Shown here: positions 47,897 to 58,419 of the stretch, in pieces
Layout of the letters: each line of letters begins with the position of its first letter
How positions within the stretch are numbered: position 1 is the stretch's first letter
Assembly (NCBI GenBank): GCA_965237965.1
Contig: CBDEGT010000003.1
Span: forward strand, 1,364,001-1,428,000
Origin: UBA2988 sp965237965
GTDB lineage: Bacteria > Gemmatimonadota > Gemmatimonadetes > Longimicrobiales > Gaopeijiaceae
Reading direction: 5' to 3'
Length of the DNA stretch: 64,000 nucleotides
Notes under the pieces: generated by a model
What the model saw: only the letters and a program-made list of their open reading frames with translations
Told to the model about the DNA's origin: nothing
The model's database searches: none
Made by a program: the position numbers and the translations under genes

Positions 47897-48907
47897 TTGA
47901 ATCGTCGCATCCTGCCTCTCGCGGCAATCGCCTCGATCCTGGCCCTCCTGGCCGGCCTGTACGCGAGTGACTCGACTCGCGCCGGTCGGCAAGGCACGGT
48001 CGCCGAGTCCGCCCCTCCCGAGGCCGACGAGGGACACGCGGCGTCGGCCCTGCCTTGCGGCATTCCTCTCGGTTGGCGCATCGCACGGCTGGACAACGGG
48101 TTCGGGCTCGCCCGGGGCGAAGCGAGGGCCGCGATCGAACGCGCCGCCCGGCTCTGGGAGGTCGCGGTCGGCCAACGGATTTTCGTCCACGACGAAGAGG
48201 CCCGTCTTCTGATCGCGTTCGTCTACGACGGCCGGCAGGCTGCATCGACCCAGAAACGCCGTCTCCACGAGGAATTCGATAGAAGATCGGATAGCCTCGA
48301 AGCGGAGGGCGCAGCGCTCAGCGAGCGTCAGTCTCGACTCGTTCGGGATCGCTCGGAGTACCGGCGAAGGATCGAGGACTTTGAGGGGCGTGCGGCCAGC
48401 CACAACGCGTCAGTTCGCGAGTGGAACAGGCGCAATCCCCCCGCAGACGTCGTGGAGCGGCTCGGCGCGATCGGGGAGCGACTCAGGCTGGAGCGGATCG
48501 ACCTGGCGGAGCAGGATCGCGATTTGGAGACAGCCGGGCTGCTGTTTTCCGACGACATCGATCGCCTCAACGCTACGCTCGCCGACCACGGGCGAGCCTT
48601 CGATGCTATGGAACGGGCCTCCCCGGCGCAGAGTGTCCGCGCAGGGCAATTCGTCGAGGCCGTCGATATCCGGAACGGACGTCTGGTCTCGTCCCAACGC
48701 GAGATTCATGTCTTCCAGTTCGACGACGCCACCCACCTCGACCTGGTGCTCGCCCATGAGCTCGGGCACTCGCTCGGGCTCGGTCATGCACCAGATCCCG
48801 ACGCCCTCATGAGCGAGGAGCTTGAGCACGCGGGGGGGGGTCGGTCGGTGACCGGAATCCATCCCGGCGATCTGGCGCTCCTGCGCGCGCGCTGTCCGGG
48901 TCTGTAG
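47897..48907 (+). CDS. Metzincin-like zinc protease with a coiled-coil insertion
   Basis: 336 residues; the start TTG 47897 is uncertain. An N-terminal TM or signal segment (AAIASILALLAGLYASD) is followed by a matrixin-like start (LGWRIARLDNGFGLARGEARAAIERAARLWE). A charged helical stretch of about 100 residues is inserted here, rich in Glu, Arg and Asp. The zinc site HELGHSLGLGH begins at His287, and ALMSE downstream is the Met-turn. This HExxHxxGxxH pattern fits M10-type proteases. The substrate is unknown; the gene sits in the second Ton-like locus. Confidence 0.75.
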   Translation: MNRRILPLAAIASILALLAGLYASDSTRAGRQGTVAESAPPEADEGHAASALPCGIPLGWRIARLDNGFGLARGEARAAIERAARLWEVAVGQRIFVHDEEARLLIAFVYDGRQAASTQKRRLHEEFDRRSDSLEAEGAALSERQSRLVRDRSEYRRRIEDFEGRAASHNASVREWNRRNPPADVVERLGAIGERLRLERIDLAEQDRDLETAGLLFSDDIDRLNATLADHGRAFDAMERASPAQSVRAGQFVEAVDIRNGRLVSSQREIHVFQFDDATHLDLVLAHELGHSLGLGHAPDPDALMSEELEHAGGGRSVTGIHPGDLALLRARCPGL

Positions 48908-48928
48908 TGGGCGTAAGCCGCAGAAGCC

Positions 48929-49579
48929 TCAGTCGGCACCGACCGGCTGGGCAGTGCCGAACCGCAGGCTCTTTCGGTGAGCGAGTACCAGGCTGGTCAG
49001 CGCGCGAACGTTGTCCTCGGTCTCGTGAGCGCGCTTCGTGAACGCGTTGTAGGCCACGACAGCAGGCAACGCCACAGCGATCCCCAGCGCGGTCGCGATC
49101 AGTGCCTCGGCGATCCCGCCCAGGACGCCGCCCATCCCCGTTCCCGAGGTCGTGCTCAGCTCCTGAAACGCCTTCACCACCCCGAGCACCGTACCCAGCA
49201 GTCCAAGGAACGGGGCGTTGTTGCCCACCGTCCCGAGGAAGGCCGAGCCCTGGTCCAGCTCGATCCGTTGCTCGCGCAGGGCGGCCTCCATCACCTCCAT
49301 CATCGACTCCGCGCCGTCCTCGAACCACTCGAGCGTCCGTAGGAGCACGGCGGACTCGGGCCCGGGAGTTCGCCTTAACAGCTCACGGACCTCGCCCATG
49401 TCCTTGGTCCGGAGCGACTCCTCCAGCTGGCGCGAGAGTCGCACCACGGGCAACCGCCTCTGCCGGAAGAAGACCAGTCTCTCGACGATCGTGGCGATTG
49501 AGAACAGAGACAACAACAGCAAAGCCCACAACACCCACTCCGGCCCGATGGCGGCCATCTCGGTGAGTCTCTCGACCAC
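48929..49579 (-). CDS. ExbB/TolQ/MotA-type channel, no ExbD next to it
   Basis: About 216 residues from GTG 49579 (AGGAGGA 7 nt upstream). TM helices at about 12-32, then GTVGNNAPFLGLLGTVLGVVKAF and GIAEALIATALGIAVALPAVVAYNAF, the ExbB core. No exbD gene lies within 5 kb; the nearest pair is at 38786-39685. It may share ExbD with that locus or form a different proton channel with the TonB-like protein nearby. Confidence 0.83.
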   Translation of the reverse strand: MVERLTEMAAIGPEWVLWALLLLSLFSIATIVERLVFFRQRRLPVVRLSRQLEESLRTKDMGEVRELLRRTPGPESAVLLRTLEWFEDGAESMMEVMEAALREQRIELDQGSAFLGTVGNNAPFLGLLGTVLGVVKAFQELSTTSGTGMGGVLGGIAEALIATALGIAVALPAVVAYNAFTKRAHETEDNVRALTSLVLAHRKSLRFGTAQPVGAD

Positions 49580-49882
49580 GTCAGCTTCCTCCTGTAGAAG
49601 CGATCCTATGCCCTTCCAACCCATGGAAGCCGCCCGGGACCGGCCGCGGCCAGCCGCCAAGCTAGCAGACGACCGATCCGGACGCATCCCGGGACGCCCC
49701 CGGCCACAGCGTAACTCCCTCTGTCCAGGGCCCCCTCCGATGGTCGCGGAGGGCTTGACACGCCCGTATCCTCCCGGCGGAACGCAACGCACGGACTTGG
49801 GCGGAGGACACGGATGCGAGTCGGGATTCTGGGACCACGGTTCAGTTTGCGGATCGTGCGGTAGGCGCCGCACCCGCACATC
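49580..49882. other. Divergent intergenic region (exbB-like / tesB)
   Basis: 303 bp with no convincing gene. A perfect TTGACA is at 49755-49760 on the plus strand, but no good -10 lies 16-18 bp downstream. Confidence 0.35.
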
Positions 49883-50746
49883 ATGGCCTACACCGCGGCG
49901 GACCTGGTCGAGCTCCTCGCGCTAGAGCCGCTCGAGCGCGACATCTTTCGTGGGTCCAACCGGGACGTCGGAACCGGGCGGATCTTCGGCGGACAGGTGC
50001 TCGCACAGTCGCTCGTCGCGGCGCGCAGAACGGTGGAGCACGATCGTCCGGCCCACTCGCTGCATGGCTACTTCATGCTGGCCGGGGACCTGACGGCTCC
50101 GGTCGTCTACTTCGTGGATCGGATCCGGGACGGAAGGAGCTTCACCACACGTACCGTGCGTGCCATCCAGCACGGCGAGGCCATCTTCGCGATGACCGCT
50201 TCTTTCCACCGGTCCGAGGAGGGACCAGCCCATCATGCCCCCATGCCCCAGGTCGAACCCCCCGAGGGTCTCCCCTCGGAGCTCGACGTACTGAGGGCGC
50301 ATGCGAACCAGTTGCCCGCGACGCTACGCAACGTGCTTCTTCAGGATCGCCCGCTCGATTTCCGGCCGGTGGGCGCCCTCCATCCCCTCCAGTCGTCCAT
50401 ACGGGAGCCCCGATGCTGCGTGTGGGTGCGCGCAGTCGGAGAAGTCGGCGCCGACCCCCTGCACCACCAGGCGGTGCTCGCATACGCCTCCGACTACGGC
50501 CTCCTGGGCGCGGCCCTGCAGCCCCACGGGCTTGCCTACCGCGATCCCGACGTGATGCTTGCCAGCCTCGACCACGCGATCTGGTTCCACCGACCCGTCC
50601 GAGTGGATGAGTGGCTCCTGCACGTGATCGAGAGCCCGGTCTCCGGAGGCGCACGCGCCTTCGCTCGTGGTGCGTTCTACACGCGTGACGGAGACCTGGT
50701 GGCCTCCAGCGCCCAGGAGGGGCTCCTGCGCGTCAAGCGGCCCTGA
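49883..50746 (+). CDS. tesB: Acyl-CoA thioesterase II
   Basis: 287 residues, ATG start. Double hot-dog fold: GRIFGGQVLAQSLVAA and SLHGYFMLAGD in the first half, LAYASDYGLLGAALQPHG, SLDHAIWFHRP and SAQEGLLR in the second. The Asp in YASDY, the Ser/Thr in ASLDHA and the final Gln match the TesB catalytic triad. It hydrolyses medium to long acyl-CoA in the cytoplasm. Confidence 0.92.
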   Translation: MAYTAADLVELLALEPLERDIFRGSNRDVGTGRIFGGQVLAQSLVAARRTVEHDRPAHSLHGYFMLAGDLTAPVVYFVDRIRDGRSFTTRTVRAIQHGEAIFAMTASFHRSEEGPAHHAPMPQVEPPEGLPSELDVLRAHANQLPATLRNVLLQDRPLDFRPVGALHPLQSSIREPRCCVWVRAVGEVGADPLHHQAVLAYASDYGLLGAALQPHGLAYRDPDVMLASLDHAIWFHRPVRVDEWLLHVIESPVSGGARAFARGAFYTRDGDLVASSAQEGLLRVKRP

Positions 50747-50904
50747 GTCGCGGGTCCCAGTTGCCATCCGGGGGTCGAGAGTAAACCATTATTCGACTAC
50801 TCGACCTTCGACCGACTGCTCCGCGGAGTCTGTCGGGCCGTTCAGCACGACCACGCACCTGAACCGGTCCGACAGCCGACCCATCGCAGAGGAGGGGATT
50901 TCGC

Positions 50905-51123
50905 ATGGCTCGCCAGACCGGCACCGTCGCTCGCTTCCTGGATGACAAGGGGTTCGGCTTCATACAGCCGGACGGCGGCGGGAAGGACGTGTTCGTCCAC
51001 CACTCGGCCATCGAGGGCACGGGCTTCAAGACCCTCTCACCCGGGGAACGAGTCGAGTTCGACGCCGTTGAGGACGTCAAGGGCCCGCGGGCCGACCGTG
51101 TGACGCGTCTCCAGCAGGACTGA
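50905..51123 (+). CDS. csp: Cold-shock (CspA-family) protein
   Basis: 72 residues, ATG with a strong GAGGAGGGG upstream. OB-fold with RNP1 KGFGFIQPD and RNP2 VFVHHSAI. It binds single-stranded RNA and DNA and acts as an RNA chaperone. The 158 nt before it may include a structured leader (gtcgag/ctcgac pairing around 50774-50803), common for csp genes. It stands alone. Confidence 0.95.
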   Translation: MARQTGTVARFLDDKGFGFIQPDGGGKDVFVHHSAIEGTGFKTLSPGERVEFDAVEDVKGPRADRVTRLQQD

Positions 51124-51516
51124 CTCCCAACGGCGCCGCCCCCAGGCCCAAGGGTCAGGGTGGAGGCACGGCGCGCACGCGGACGATGACCGCTCCCAGA
51201 AGCGGGATCGGAAGCCGTTCGGCGGGGTTGCCCGAGTGGGATCAAAGCGCATTTGACAGCCCGGCCTTGCGGCGTGAAGTTGAGGCTGGTTGCGTGCTTC
51301 CATGCGGCCGGTTGAACCCCGATCCTCGCCATGCGTGAAGCTCCGAACGCCATAGCCGCCCGCGCACGCGCGACCGCTCCACAAGCGGCCGCGGGGCCGG
51401 TCGCCAGACGCATCGATCGAAAGTCGGTCGATCCAGAGGCGGGAGTTCCGGTACCCGATACCGGAATGGCAAGGGGACAGGATATCGAAACGGCGTAACG
51501 CAGCAGACCTCGCCCG
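51124..51516 (+). other. Long untranslated stretch upstream of gltB
   Basis: About 390 bp without a recognisable gene. One short plus-strand frame (51331-51498, 55 codons, no Shine-Dalgarno) ends 18 nt before a strong hairpin; its codons show no bias. The reverse strand has a long open frame that looks like a shadow. The promoter and leader of gltB must lie here. Confidence 0.4.
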
Positions 51517-51562
51517 AACGACTCCGCCCCTGCGCCCATCCGGACGCAGGGGCGGAGTCGTT
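51517..51562 (+). promoter_or_regulatory. 18-bp perfect hairpin in the gltB leader
   Basis: 51517-51534 and 51545-51562 are fully complementary over 18 bp with a 10-nt loop (cccatccgga). It lies about 98 nt before the chosen gltB start. Only two T follow, so it may be a transcript-stabilising or regulatory structure, or a terminator for a transcript from the left; it could control gltB by attenuation. Confidence 0.55.
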
Positions 51563-51659
51563 CCCGGCGGGTCAGCCGCGCGCGGGCTGATCGATCAGGT
51601 GGTAATGGGTGACGAAGAAGAGGCTGACCCGAGTTCAGAGACCTGAAGAGAGAGGTGCC

Positions 51660-54600
51660 GTGGACACGACATGGACGTACGGTAACCTCCCGACGGTGAG
51701 CACCCGGCCGTCTGATCCCCCCCCGGCGAGGTTCGCCGGCGAACTGGAGGCTCAAGGCCTCTACGACCCTCTGCACGAGCACGACGCCTGTGGCGTGGGC
51801 TTCGTGGTGGACGTCAAGGGCCGCAGATCACACACGATCGTTCGTCAGGCCATGGAGGTGATGATCAACCTCATGCACCGGGGCGCGTGCGGCTGCGAGG
51901 CGAACACCGGGGATGGCGCTGGCATACTGATCCAGAAGCCCGATCGGTTCCTGCGGAAAACGTGTGAGCCACTCGGCATCACGCTCCCCGGAGAGGGGGA
52001 TTACGGTGTGGGATTGGTGTTCCTGCCGCAAGAAGAGAACGAGCGACGTGTCATCGAGGAGCTGATCACCTCGGTCGTCGCCGACGAGGGACAGCACCTC
52101 TTAGGGTGGCGCGACCTGCCGACCGACGATGCGCTGCTCGGCGAGAGTGCGGTATCAGTCGAGCCGCACTTCAAGCATGTCTTCATCGGTCGCGGCGAGG
52201 GCGTGAGCGACCAGAATCACTTCGAGCGCAAGCTCTACGTCATCCGCAAGCGCATCGAGCACATGGCCGAGCGTCTTCCCGGGGAAGGGCGGAAGTACTT
52301 CTACATCGCGAGTCTCTCCTCCCGTACGCTCGTCTACAAGGGGATGCTCTCGGCGGACCAGATCGCGGCCATGTTCCCCGACCTTGGCGATCCGGACATG
52401 GAGTCGGCTCTTGCGCTCGTCCATCAGCGCTTCAGCACGAACACCTTCCCATCCTGGCCGCTCGCACACCCGTACCGATACATCGCGCACAACGGTGAAA
52501 TCAACACGTTGCGCGGTAACATCAACTGGATGCGAGCGCGTGAGGCGCTTTGCCGATCGGACCTGCTCGGTGAGGATCTCGACAAAGTCTTTCCGGTGAT
52601 CCGCGAGGGCGACAGCGACTCGGCCACGTTCGACAACGTCCTCGAGTTTCTCGTCATGAACGGGCGATCGCTCCCACACGCGATCCTCATGATGATACCC
52701 GAGCCGTGGAACGCACATGAGTCCATGAAGCCGGCGATACGAGATTTTTATGAGTACCACTCGTCGCTGATGGAGGCGTGGGACGGTCCAGCGTCGATCG
52801 CGTTCACCGACGGCGCAGTGATCGGTGCAGTACTCGACCGCAACGGCCTGCGTCCGTCGCGCTACTACGTGACCAATGACGATCTGGTCGTGATGGCGTC
52901 CGAGGTAGGTGTCCTCGACCTCGCGCCCGAGAACATCCGCATCAAGGGACGGCTCCAGCCCGGCAGGATGTTCCTTATCGATACGACGAAGGGCCGTATC
53001 ATCGAGGACGAGGAGATCAAAGAGGCGCTGGCTGCCGAGCATCCCTACGGCGAGTGGCTGGCCGAGAACCTCGTGAAGATCGAGGACCTCCCCGAGGCGC
53101 CCGTGCCGGATCCCGACCACCAGACGGTACTCACCCACCAATTAGCGTTCGGGTACACGTACGAAGATCTGCGCATCTTGCTCGCTCCGATGGCGCAAAA
53201 CGGCGCTGAACCGATCGGATCGATGGGCAACGACACCGCGCTGGCGGTGTTATCGGATCGACCGCGCATGCTGTACGACTACTTCAAACAGCTCTTCGCG
53301 CAAGTCACCAACCCGCCGCTCGACGCGATCCGGGAAGAGCTCGTGACCTCGATGGAGAGCACGATCGGACCCGAGGGCAATCTGCTCGAACCCATGGCGG
53401 CCTCCTGCCGGCAGATCAACATCAAATACCCGGTGATCGACAACGCCGAGTTGGCCAAGATTCGTCACGTCGACGTGCACGGCTTCAAGGCGATTACGAT
53501 CTCGACGCTGTATCTCGCCGCCGCCGGAGGCGAGGGGCTAGCCCGGGCCGTTGACTCGATTCGGGAGCAGGCTAGCCAGGCGATCGCGGAGGGCTACAAC
53601 ATCGTGATTCTCTCCGATCGGGCGATCGACCCTGTGCACGCGGCCGTACCGAGCCTGCTCGCGACCGCTGCGGTTCACCACCATCTGGTTCGCGAGGGCA
53701 CCCGAACCCGCTGCGGTTTGGTGGTGGAGACCGGGAACGCGCGCGAGGTCCACCACATGTGCCTACTGATCGGGTACGGCGCGGGTGCTGTGAACCCCTG
53801 GGTGGCGTTCGAGACCCTGGACGACATGATCAAGCAGGGCATGCTCACGGAGATCGACCATGCCACCGCGGTCAAGCACTATCTCAAGGCGGTGAACAAG
53901 GGCATCCTGAAGGTGATGTCGAAGATGGGGATCTCCACGCTACAGAGTTACTGCGGGGCGCAGATCTTCGAGGCGATCGGGCTCGACCCGGCCTTTGTGG
54001 GGAAGTACTTCACGTGGACTGCGTCGCGCATCGGTGGCGTCGGCATCGACGTGATTGCCGAAGAGGTCCAGCAGCGGCACTTGCGAGCCTTTCCCCAACG
54101 TGAGCCCGGGCAGCCGGAGCTCGAGTGGGGGGCGAGTATCAGTGGCGGCGCGACGGCGAGTACCATCTGTTCAACCCCGAGACGGTCTTCAAGCTTCAAC
54201 ACGCCACGCGGGCCGGCCAATACAAGATCTTCAAGGAGTACACCGGGCTGGTCGACGACCAGAGCGCCCACCGTGCGACTCTGCGGGGGCTCTTCGAATT
54301 CAAGCCTTTGACCGAAGCGATTTCGCTCGACCAGGTAGAGCCGGTCGAGGCGATTCTGACGCGGTTCTCCACCGGGGCAATGTCGTACGGATCGATCAGC
54401 CAGGAAACACACGAAAGCCTCGCAATCGCCATGAATCGGTTGGGTGGAAAGTCCAACACCGGAGAAGGCGGCGAGGACCCGACACGCTACGTTCCCGATG
54501 CCAACGGAGACTCGCGTCGGAGCGCGGTCAAGCAAGTAGCCTCCGGTCGCTTCGGTGTTACCAGCGAGTACCTGGTCCACGCCGACGAGCTGCAGATCAA

Positions 54601-56284
54601 GATGGCGCAAGGTGCCAAGCCGGGTGAAGGCGGCCAGCTTCCGGGTTCCAAGGTGTATCCGTGGATCGCGCAGGTCCGGCACTCGACGCCCGGTGTGGGA
54701 CTGATCTCGCCCCCACCCCACCACGACATCTACTCGATCGAGGATCTGGCTCAGCTAATTCACGATCTGAAGAACGCGAATCCGAACGCCCGGGTTAGCG
54801 TCAAGCTGGTTGCGGAGGTCGGAGTGGGCACGATCGCCGCCGGGGTGGCCAAGGCGCACTCGGACGTCGTCCTCATCTCGGGACACGACGGTGGGACCGG
54901 TGCCTCTCCGCTCACTTCGCTGAAGCACGCGGGGATTCCGTGGGAGTTGGGACTGGCAGAGACCCAACAGGTTCTCGTGCTCAATAAGCTGCGTGATCGG
55001 ATCGTGGTTCAGGTGGACGGCCAGATGAAGACCGGTCGCGACGTGGTCATCGCGGCCCTCCTCGGAGCGGAGGAGTACGGGTTCTCTACCGCACCGCTTG
55101 TGGTCCTGGGCTGCGTCATGATGCGCGTCTGCCACCTGAACACCTGCCCGGTAGGGATCGCCACTCAGGACCCGGAGCTGCGCAAGCGGTTCACCGGTCA
55201 ACCGGAGTTCGTTACCCATTTCTTCCGGTTCATCGCCGAAGAGGTGCGCGAGTACATGGCCCAGTTGGGCTTCCGCACTATGGACGAGATGATCGGTCGG
55301 GTGGACCGACTCGATTTCGCGGCCGCTGTGGAGCACTGGAAAGCCAACGGGCTCGACTACTCGTCCATTCTGCACGAACCGGACATGCCGCCCGACGTGG
55401 CGCGGCGGCGCGTGATCGACCAGGACCACAGCCTGGACCAGGCGCTCGACAACCTCCTCATCCGACGTTGTGCGGCGGCGATCCAGCAGCGTCGGCCCGT
55501 GGAGCTGACCCTGCCCATCCGCAACGTCAACCGCACCGTGGGAACGATGCTGGGCCACGAAGTGACGCGCCGGTGGGGAGCGAACGGACTGCCCAACGAC
55601 ACCATCAAAGTCCGCTTCAGTGGATCGGCCGGACAGAGCTTCGGTGCCTTCCTGCCGCGCGGCATCACCTTCCGGCTCGAGGGAGATTCGAACGACTACT
55701 GGGGCAAGGGTCTTTCAGGCGGGAAGCTGGTCGTCTTCCCACCGGACATGGCCACCTTCCGCCCGGAGGTGAACATCATCATCGGCAACGTGGCGCTCTA
55801 TGGAGCGACCGGCGGCGAGGCGTACGTGCGAGGAGTGGCAGGTGAGCGCTTCGCCGTTCGCAATAGCGGCGCCCACGCGGTGGTGGAAGGCATCGGTGAC
55901 CACGGCTGCGAGTACATGACCGGCGGTCGCGTCGTGGTGCTTGGCCGCACGGGCCGGAACTTCGCGGCAGGGATGTCCGGGGGGATCGCTTACGTGCTGG
56001 ACACGGACGGCGACTTTCGGAGCCGCTGCAACCTGGGCATGGTGGACCTCGAGCCTCTCCTGCCCAAAGACGTGGCGCTTCTGCGTACGCTCGTCGAGCG
56101 CCACGTCGAGCATACACAGTCAGACTACGCAGCCCGCCTACTCGACGAATGGGCCGTGGTGCTACCGACCTTCGTGAAGATCATGCCGAGGGATTACCGA
56201 CGCGTGCTCGCGGTGACCGCGCTCGCGCTCGCGGAAGGGCGAGAGGCGACTTTCGCGGAACTGGTGGGCGCCACCAGTGGGTAA
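51660..56284 (+). CDS. gltB: Glutamate synthase, large subunit (frameshifted)
   Basis: Two frames join to about 1541 residues, the normal size. GTG 51660 is preferred (GAGAGAGG 4 nt upstream); a GTG lies at 51609. Frame one (to about 54126) has the N-terminal Ntn nucleophile Cys in DACGVGF, the glutaminase domain and the central domain (IAHNGEINTLRGN, GLRPSRYY). Frame two (from about 54127) has the FMN/synthase domain (GAMSYGSISQETHE, GGKSNTGEGGEDP), the iron-sulfur Cys cluster VMMRVCHLNTCPVGIAT and the C-terminal helix (GGVVVLGRTGRNF-like). The shift is at a run of six G (54127-54132); seven G restore EWGGEYQW. Either a sequencing slip or a real mutation. Confidence 0.9.
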
Positions 56285-57725
56285 CCCGACCGGATTCATC
56301 GAGATCAAGTACAGAAAATGGCCGACCCGCCCGGTCGAGGAGCGCATCCGCGACTGGCGTGAAGTCTATCTCCCCTACCCGGAGACCGAGCTACGCCGGC
56401 AGGGGGCCCGCTGCATGGATTGCGGTATCCCCTTCTGTCATCAGGGCTGCCCGCTCGGCAACATCATCCCGGACTGGAACGACCTGGTCTACCAAGGCCA
56501 GTGGAAGGAAGCCGTCGAGCGGCTTCACGCCACCAACAACTTCCCCGAAATCACAGGCCGACTCTGCCCCGCACCTTGTGAGGGAGCGTGCGTGCTCGGT
56601 ATCAACGATGACCCGGTCACGATCAAGGCCGTTGAGCTCGCGATCGTCGAGCGCGCTTTCGAGGAGGGATGGGTCCGACCCCAGCGCCCGGCGACGCGCA
56701 CCGGGAAACGGGTCGCCGTCGTAGGATCGGGGCCTGCCGGGCTCGCCGCCGCCGAACAACTGAACCGTGCCGGCCATCAGGTAATCGTCTTCGAGCGCGC
56801 GGACCGGATCGGAGGGCTGCTCCGGTACGGCATCCCAGAGTTCAAGATGGAGAGACGCTTCCTCGACAGGCGATTGGCGTTGATGGTTGAAGAGGGAGTG
56901 GATTTCCGCACGAACGCGAACGTGGGTGTGAACGTCCCGGTTGCCGAGCTGCGTAACGGCTTCGACTCCATCGTGCTCGCCGCGGGAGCTTGCCAGCCGC
57001 GGGACCTGCACATTCCTGGGCGCGATCTCGAGGGCATTCACTTCGCGATGGACTATCTGACCCTTCAAAACCGTCGTTGCGAGGGTGACGCCATCGCCGA
57101 TTCCGAGTTCGTGAGCGCCGAGGGCCGACGCGTGGTCATCATCGGGGGCGGGGACACGGGCGCCGACTGCCTGGGAACGGCGCACCGGCAACGCGCCGAG
57201 TCCGTGCATCAACTCGAGCTGCTCCCACAGCCACCCTACGCGAGGGCGTCTGACAATCCGTGGCCGGAGTGGCCAAACGTCTTTCGCATCTCCCCCGCCC
57301 ACGAAGAGGGCGGGGAGCGACTCTATGCAGTCTCGACCGAGCGCTTCGTCGCTGACCCGGCCGGGCGGGTCCAGGCGTTGGAGGCGATCAAGGTGGACGT
57401 CGTGCGAACGGACGGACGGATGGACGTGCAACCTATTCAGGGTAGCGAGTTTACGCTGTCCACCGACCTGGTCCTCCTAGCGATGGGGTTCGTCGGACCA
57501 GAGCGTCCCGGGCTGCTTACCGACCTCGGTGTGCAGCTGACCGACCGAGGCAACGTCTGGCGAGACGAGCACTGGATGACCAGCGTGCCAGGGGTGTTCG
57601 CCTGCGGCGACATGCAGCGCGGTCAGTCGCTGATCGTATGGGCGATCGCCGAAGGCCGATCGGCGGCCCGTGGGGTGGATGCGTACCTGATGGGGACCTC
57701 GATGCTCCCCGCCCCGCTGCCCTGA
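56277..57725 (+). CDS. gltD: Glutamate synthase, small subunit
   Basis: 482 residues from GTG 56277, overlapping the gltB stop by 8 nt. N-terminal Cys clusters CMDCGIPFCHQGCPLG and CPAPCEGACVLG bind [4Fe-4S]; the FAD site VAVVGSGPAGLAAAEQL and NADPH site VVIIGGGDTGADC are intact. It passes electrons from NADPH to GltB, which makes two glutamates from glutamine and 2-oxoglutarate. Followed by a strong terminator. Confidence 0.94.
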   Translation: MGNPTGFIEIKYRKWPTRPVEERIRDWREVYLPYPETELRRQGARCMDCGIPFCHQGCPLGNIIPDWNDLVYQGQWKEAVERLHATNNFPEITGRLCPAPCEGACVLGINDDPVTIKAVELAIVERAFEEGWVRPQRPATRTGKRVAVVGSGPAGLAAAEQLNRAGHQVIVFERADRIGGLLRYGIPEFKMERRFLDRRLALMVEEGVDFRTNANVGVNVPVAELRNGFDSIVLAAGACQPRDLHIPGRDLEGIHFAMDYLTLQNRRCEGDAIADSEFVSAEGRRVVIIGGGDTGADCLGTAHRQRAESVHQLELLPQPPYARASDNPWPEWPNVFRISPAHEEGGERLYAVSTERFVADPAGRVQALEAIKVDVVRTDGRMDVQPIQGSEFTLSTDLVLLAMGFVGPERPGLLTDLGVQLTDRGNVWRDEHWMTSVPGVFACGDMQRGQSLIVWAIAEGRSAARGVDAYLMGTSMLPAPLP

Positions 57726-57754
57726 GCCCGACACGGTAGCTGCAGAACGGCCTA

Positions 57755-57799
57755 AGGGCGCGACCACGGTTAACCGCGGTCGCGCCCTGCCGTTTCTTT
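57755..57799 (+). terminator. Rho-independent terminator after gltBD
   Basis: A 15-bp stem (agggcgcgaccacgg / ccgcggtcgcgccct) with one A-C mismatch and a TTAA loop, at 57755-57788, is followed by gccgtttcttt. It lies 29 nt after the gltD stop. This is the clearest intrinsic terminator in the window. Confidence 0.85.
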
Positions 57800-57866
57800 C
57801 GAGGCCGCTACAAGGGGGAATCTAGCGTCCGGCCCCCCCACCGGGCCGGACGTTGGCTCGCAACGA

Positions 57867-58229
57867 TCAGAGGGTGGTGGCAGCCATCACAGCTTCCCGA
57901 ACGAGCCGGTCGAAGAGCTCACGCTTGGCGTTGTCCGTGCTGACCGCGTAGAGCATTTCCTGATACTCGTCCCGGGTCCGATTGTGACGGGCCAGGATAT
58001 CGGCGACGTTGCTGTTGAACTCCTGGCGCGCCTCCTCCTGGGCCTGGAGCTCGTGGATCGCGGCGATCGCGTTGTTCAGGTCATCGCGAGCCGCGTTGAG
58101 CTCGACATGCAGCGCAACCAGAGCGGCCATGCTCTCCTCTTCCGGCGTGGCCGCCTGTGCCTGAAGCGTTCCAGGCAAGCCCAAGCCCACCAGAGCGGCC
58201 ACCGTCATCAACCATCCGCGCCCAGCCAT
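57867..58229 (-). CDS. Small secreted helical protein, unknown
   Basis: About 120 residues from ATG 58229, with GGAGG 4-5 nt upstream. A signal peptide (LMTVAALVGLGLPGTLQAQA) is followed by a helical body rich in Ala, Glu, Asn and Arg (HELQAQEEARQEFNSN, RTRDEYQEMLYAV). The layout recalls DUF4168-like periplasmic proteins, but the match is by pattern only. It is divergent from the next gene; no operon partner. Confidence 0.65.
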   Translation of the reverse strand: MAGRGWLMTVAALVGLGLPGTLQAQAATPEEESMAALVALHVELNAARDDLNNAIAAIHELQAQEEARQEFNSNVADILARHNRTRDEYQEMLYAVSTDNAKRELFDRLVREAVMAATTL

Positions 58230-58419
58230 TCCTACCTCCTCTTGTCCGTCCAGCCCCGAAGAACCATCGGGGGTGTGGAGAAACATATGTGCGACGGGGT
58301 TAATCTCGGCAAAAGACAATCCCGCCGCAACGTTGGGGTGTCGGGTAAGCCCCTATCGGGACTGCGGGGGTTTTCCGCACTCGCTATCTTTCGATCCGAC
58401 CCACAACTGAGGTACTCCG

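Noticed and set aside
49755..49783. Perfect TTGACA upstream of tesB as a promoter
   Set aside because: No acceptable -10 hexamer at 16-18 bp spacing.
51331..51498. 55-codon frame just before the gltB leader hairpin
   Set aside because: No Shine-Dalgarno, no codon bias and no recognisable motif.
50733..51782. Long minus-strand open frame (349 codons) over csp and the gltB leader
   Set aside because: It runs antisense to csp and into gltB, has no family motif, and such frames are common in GC-rich DNA.
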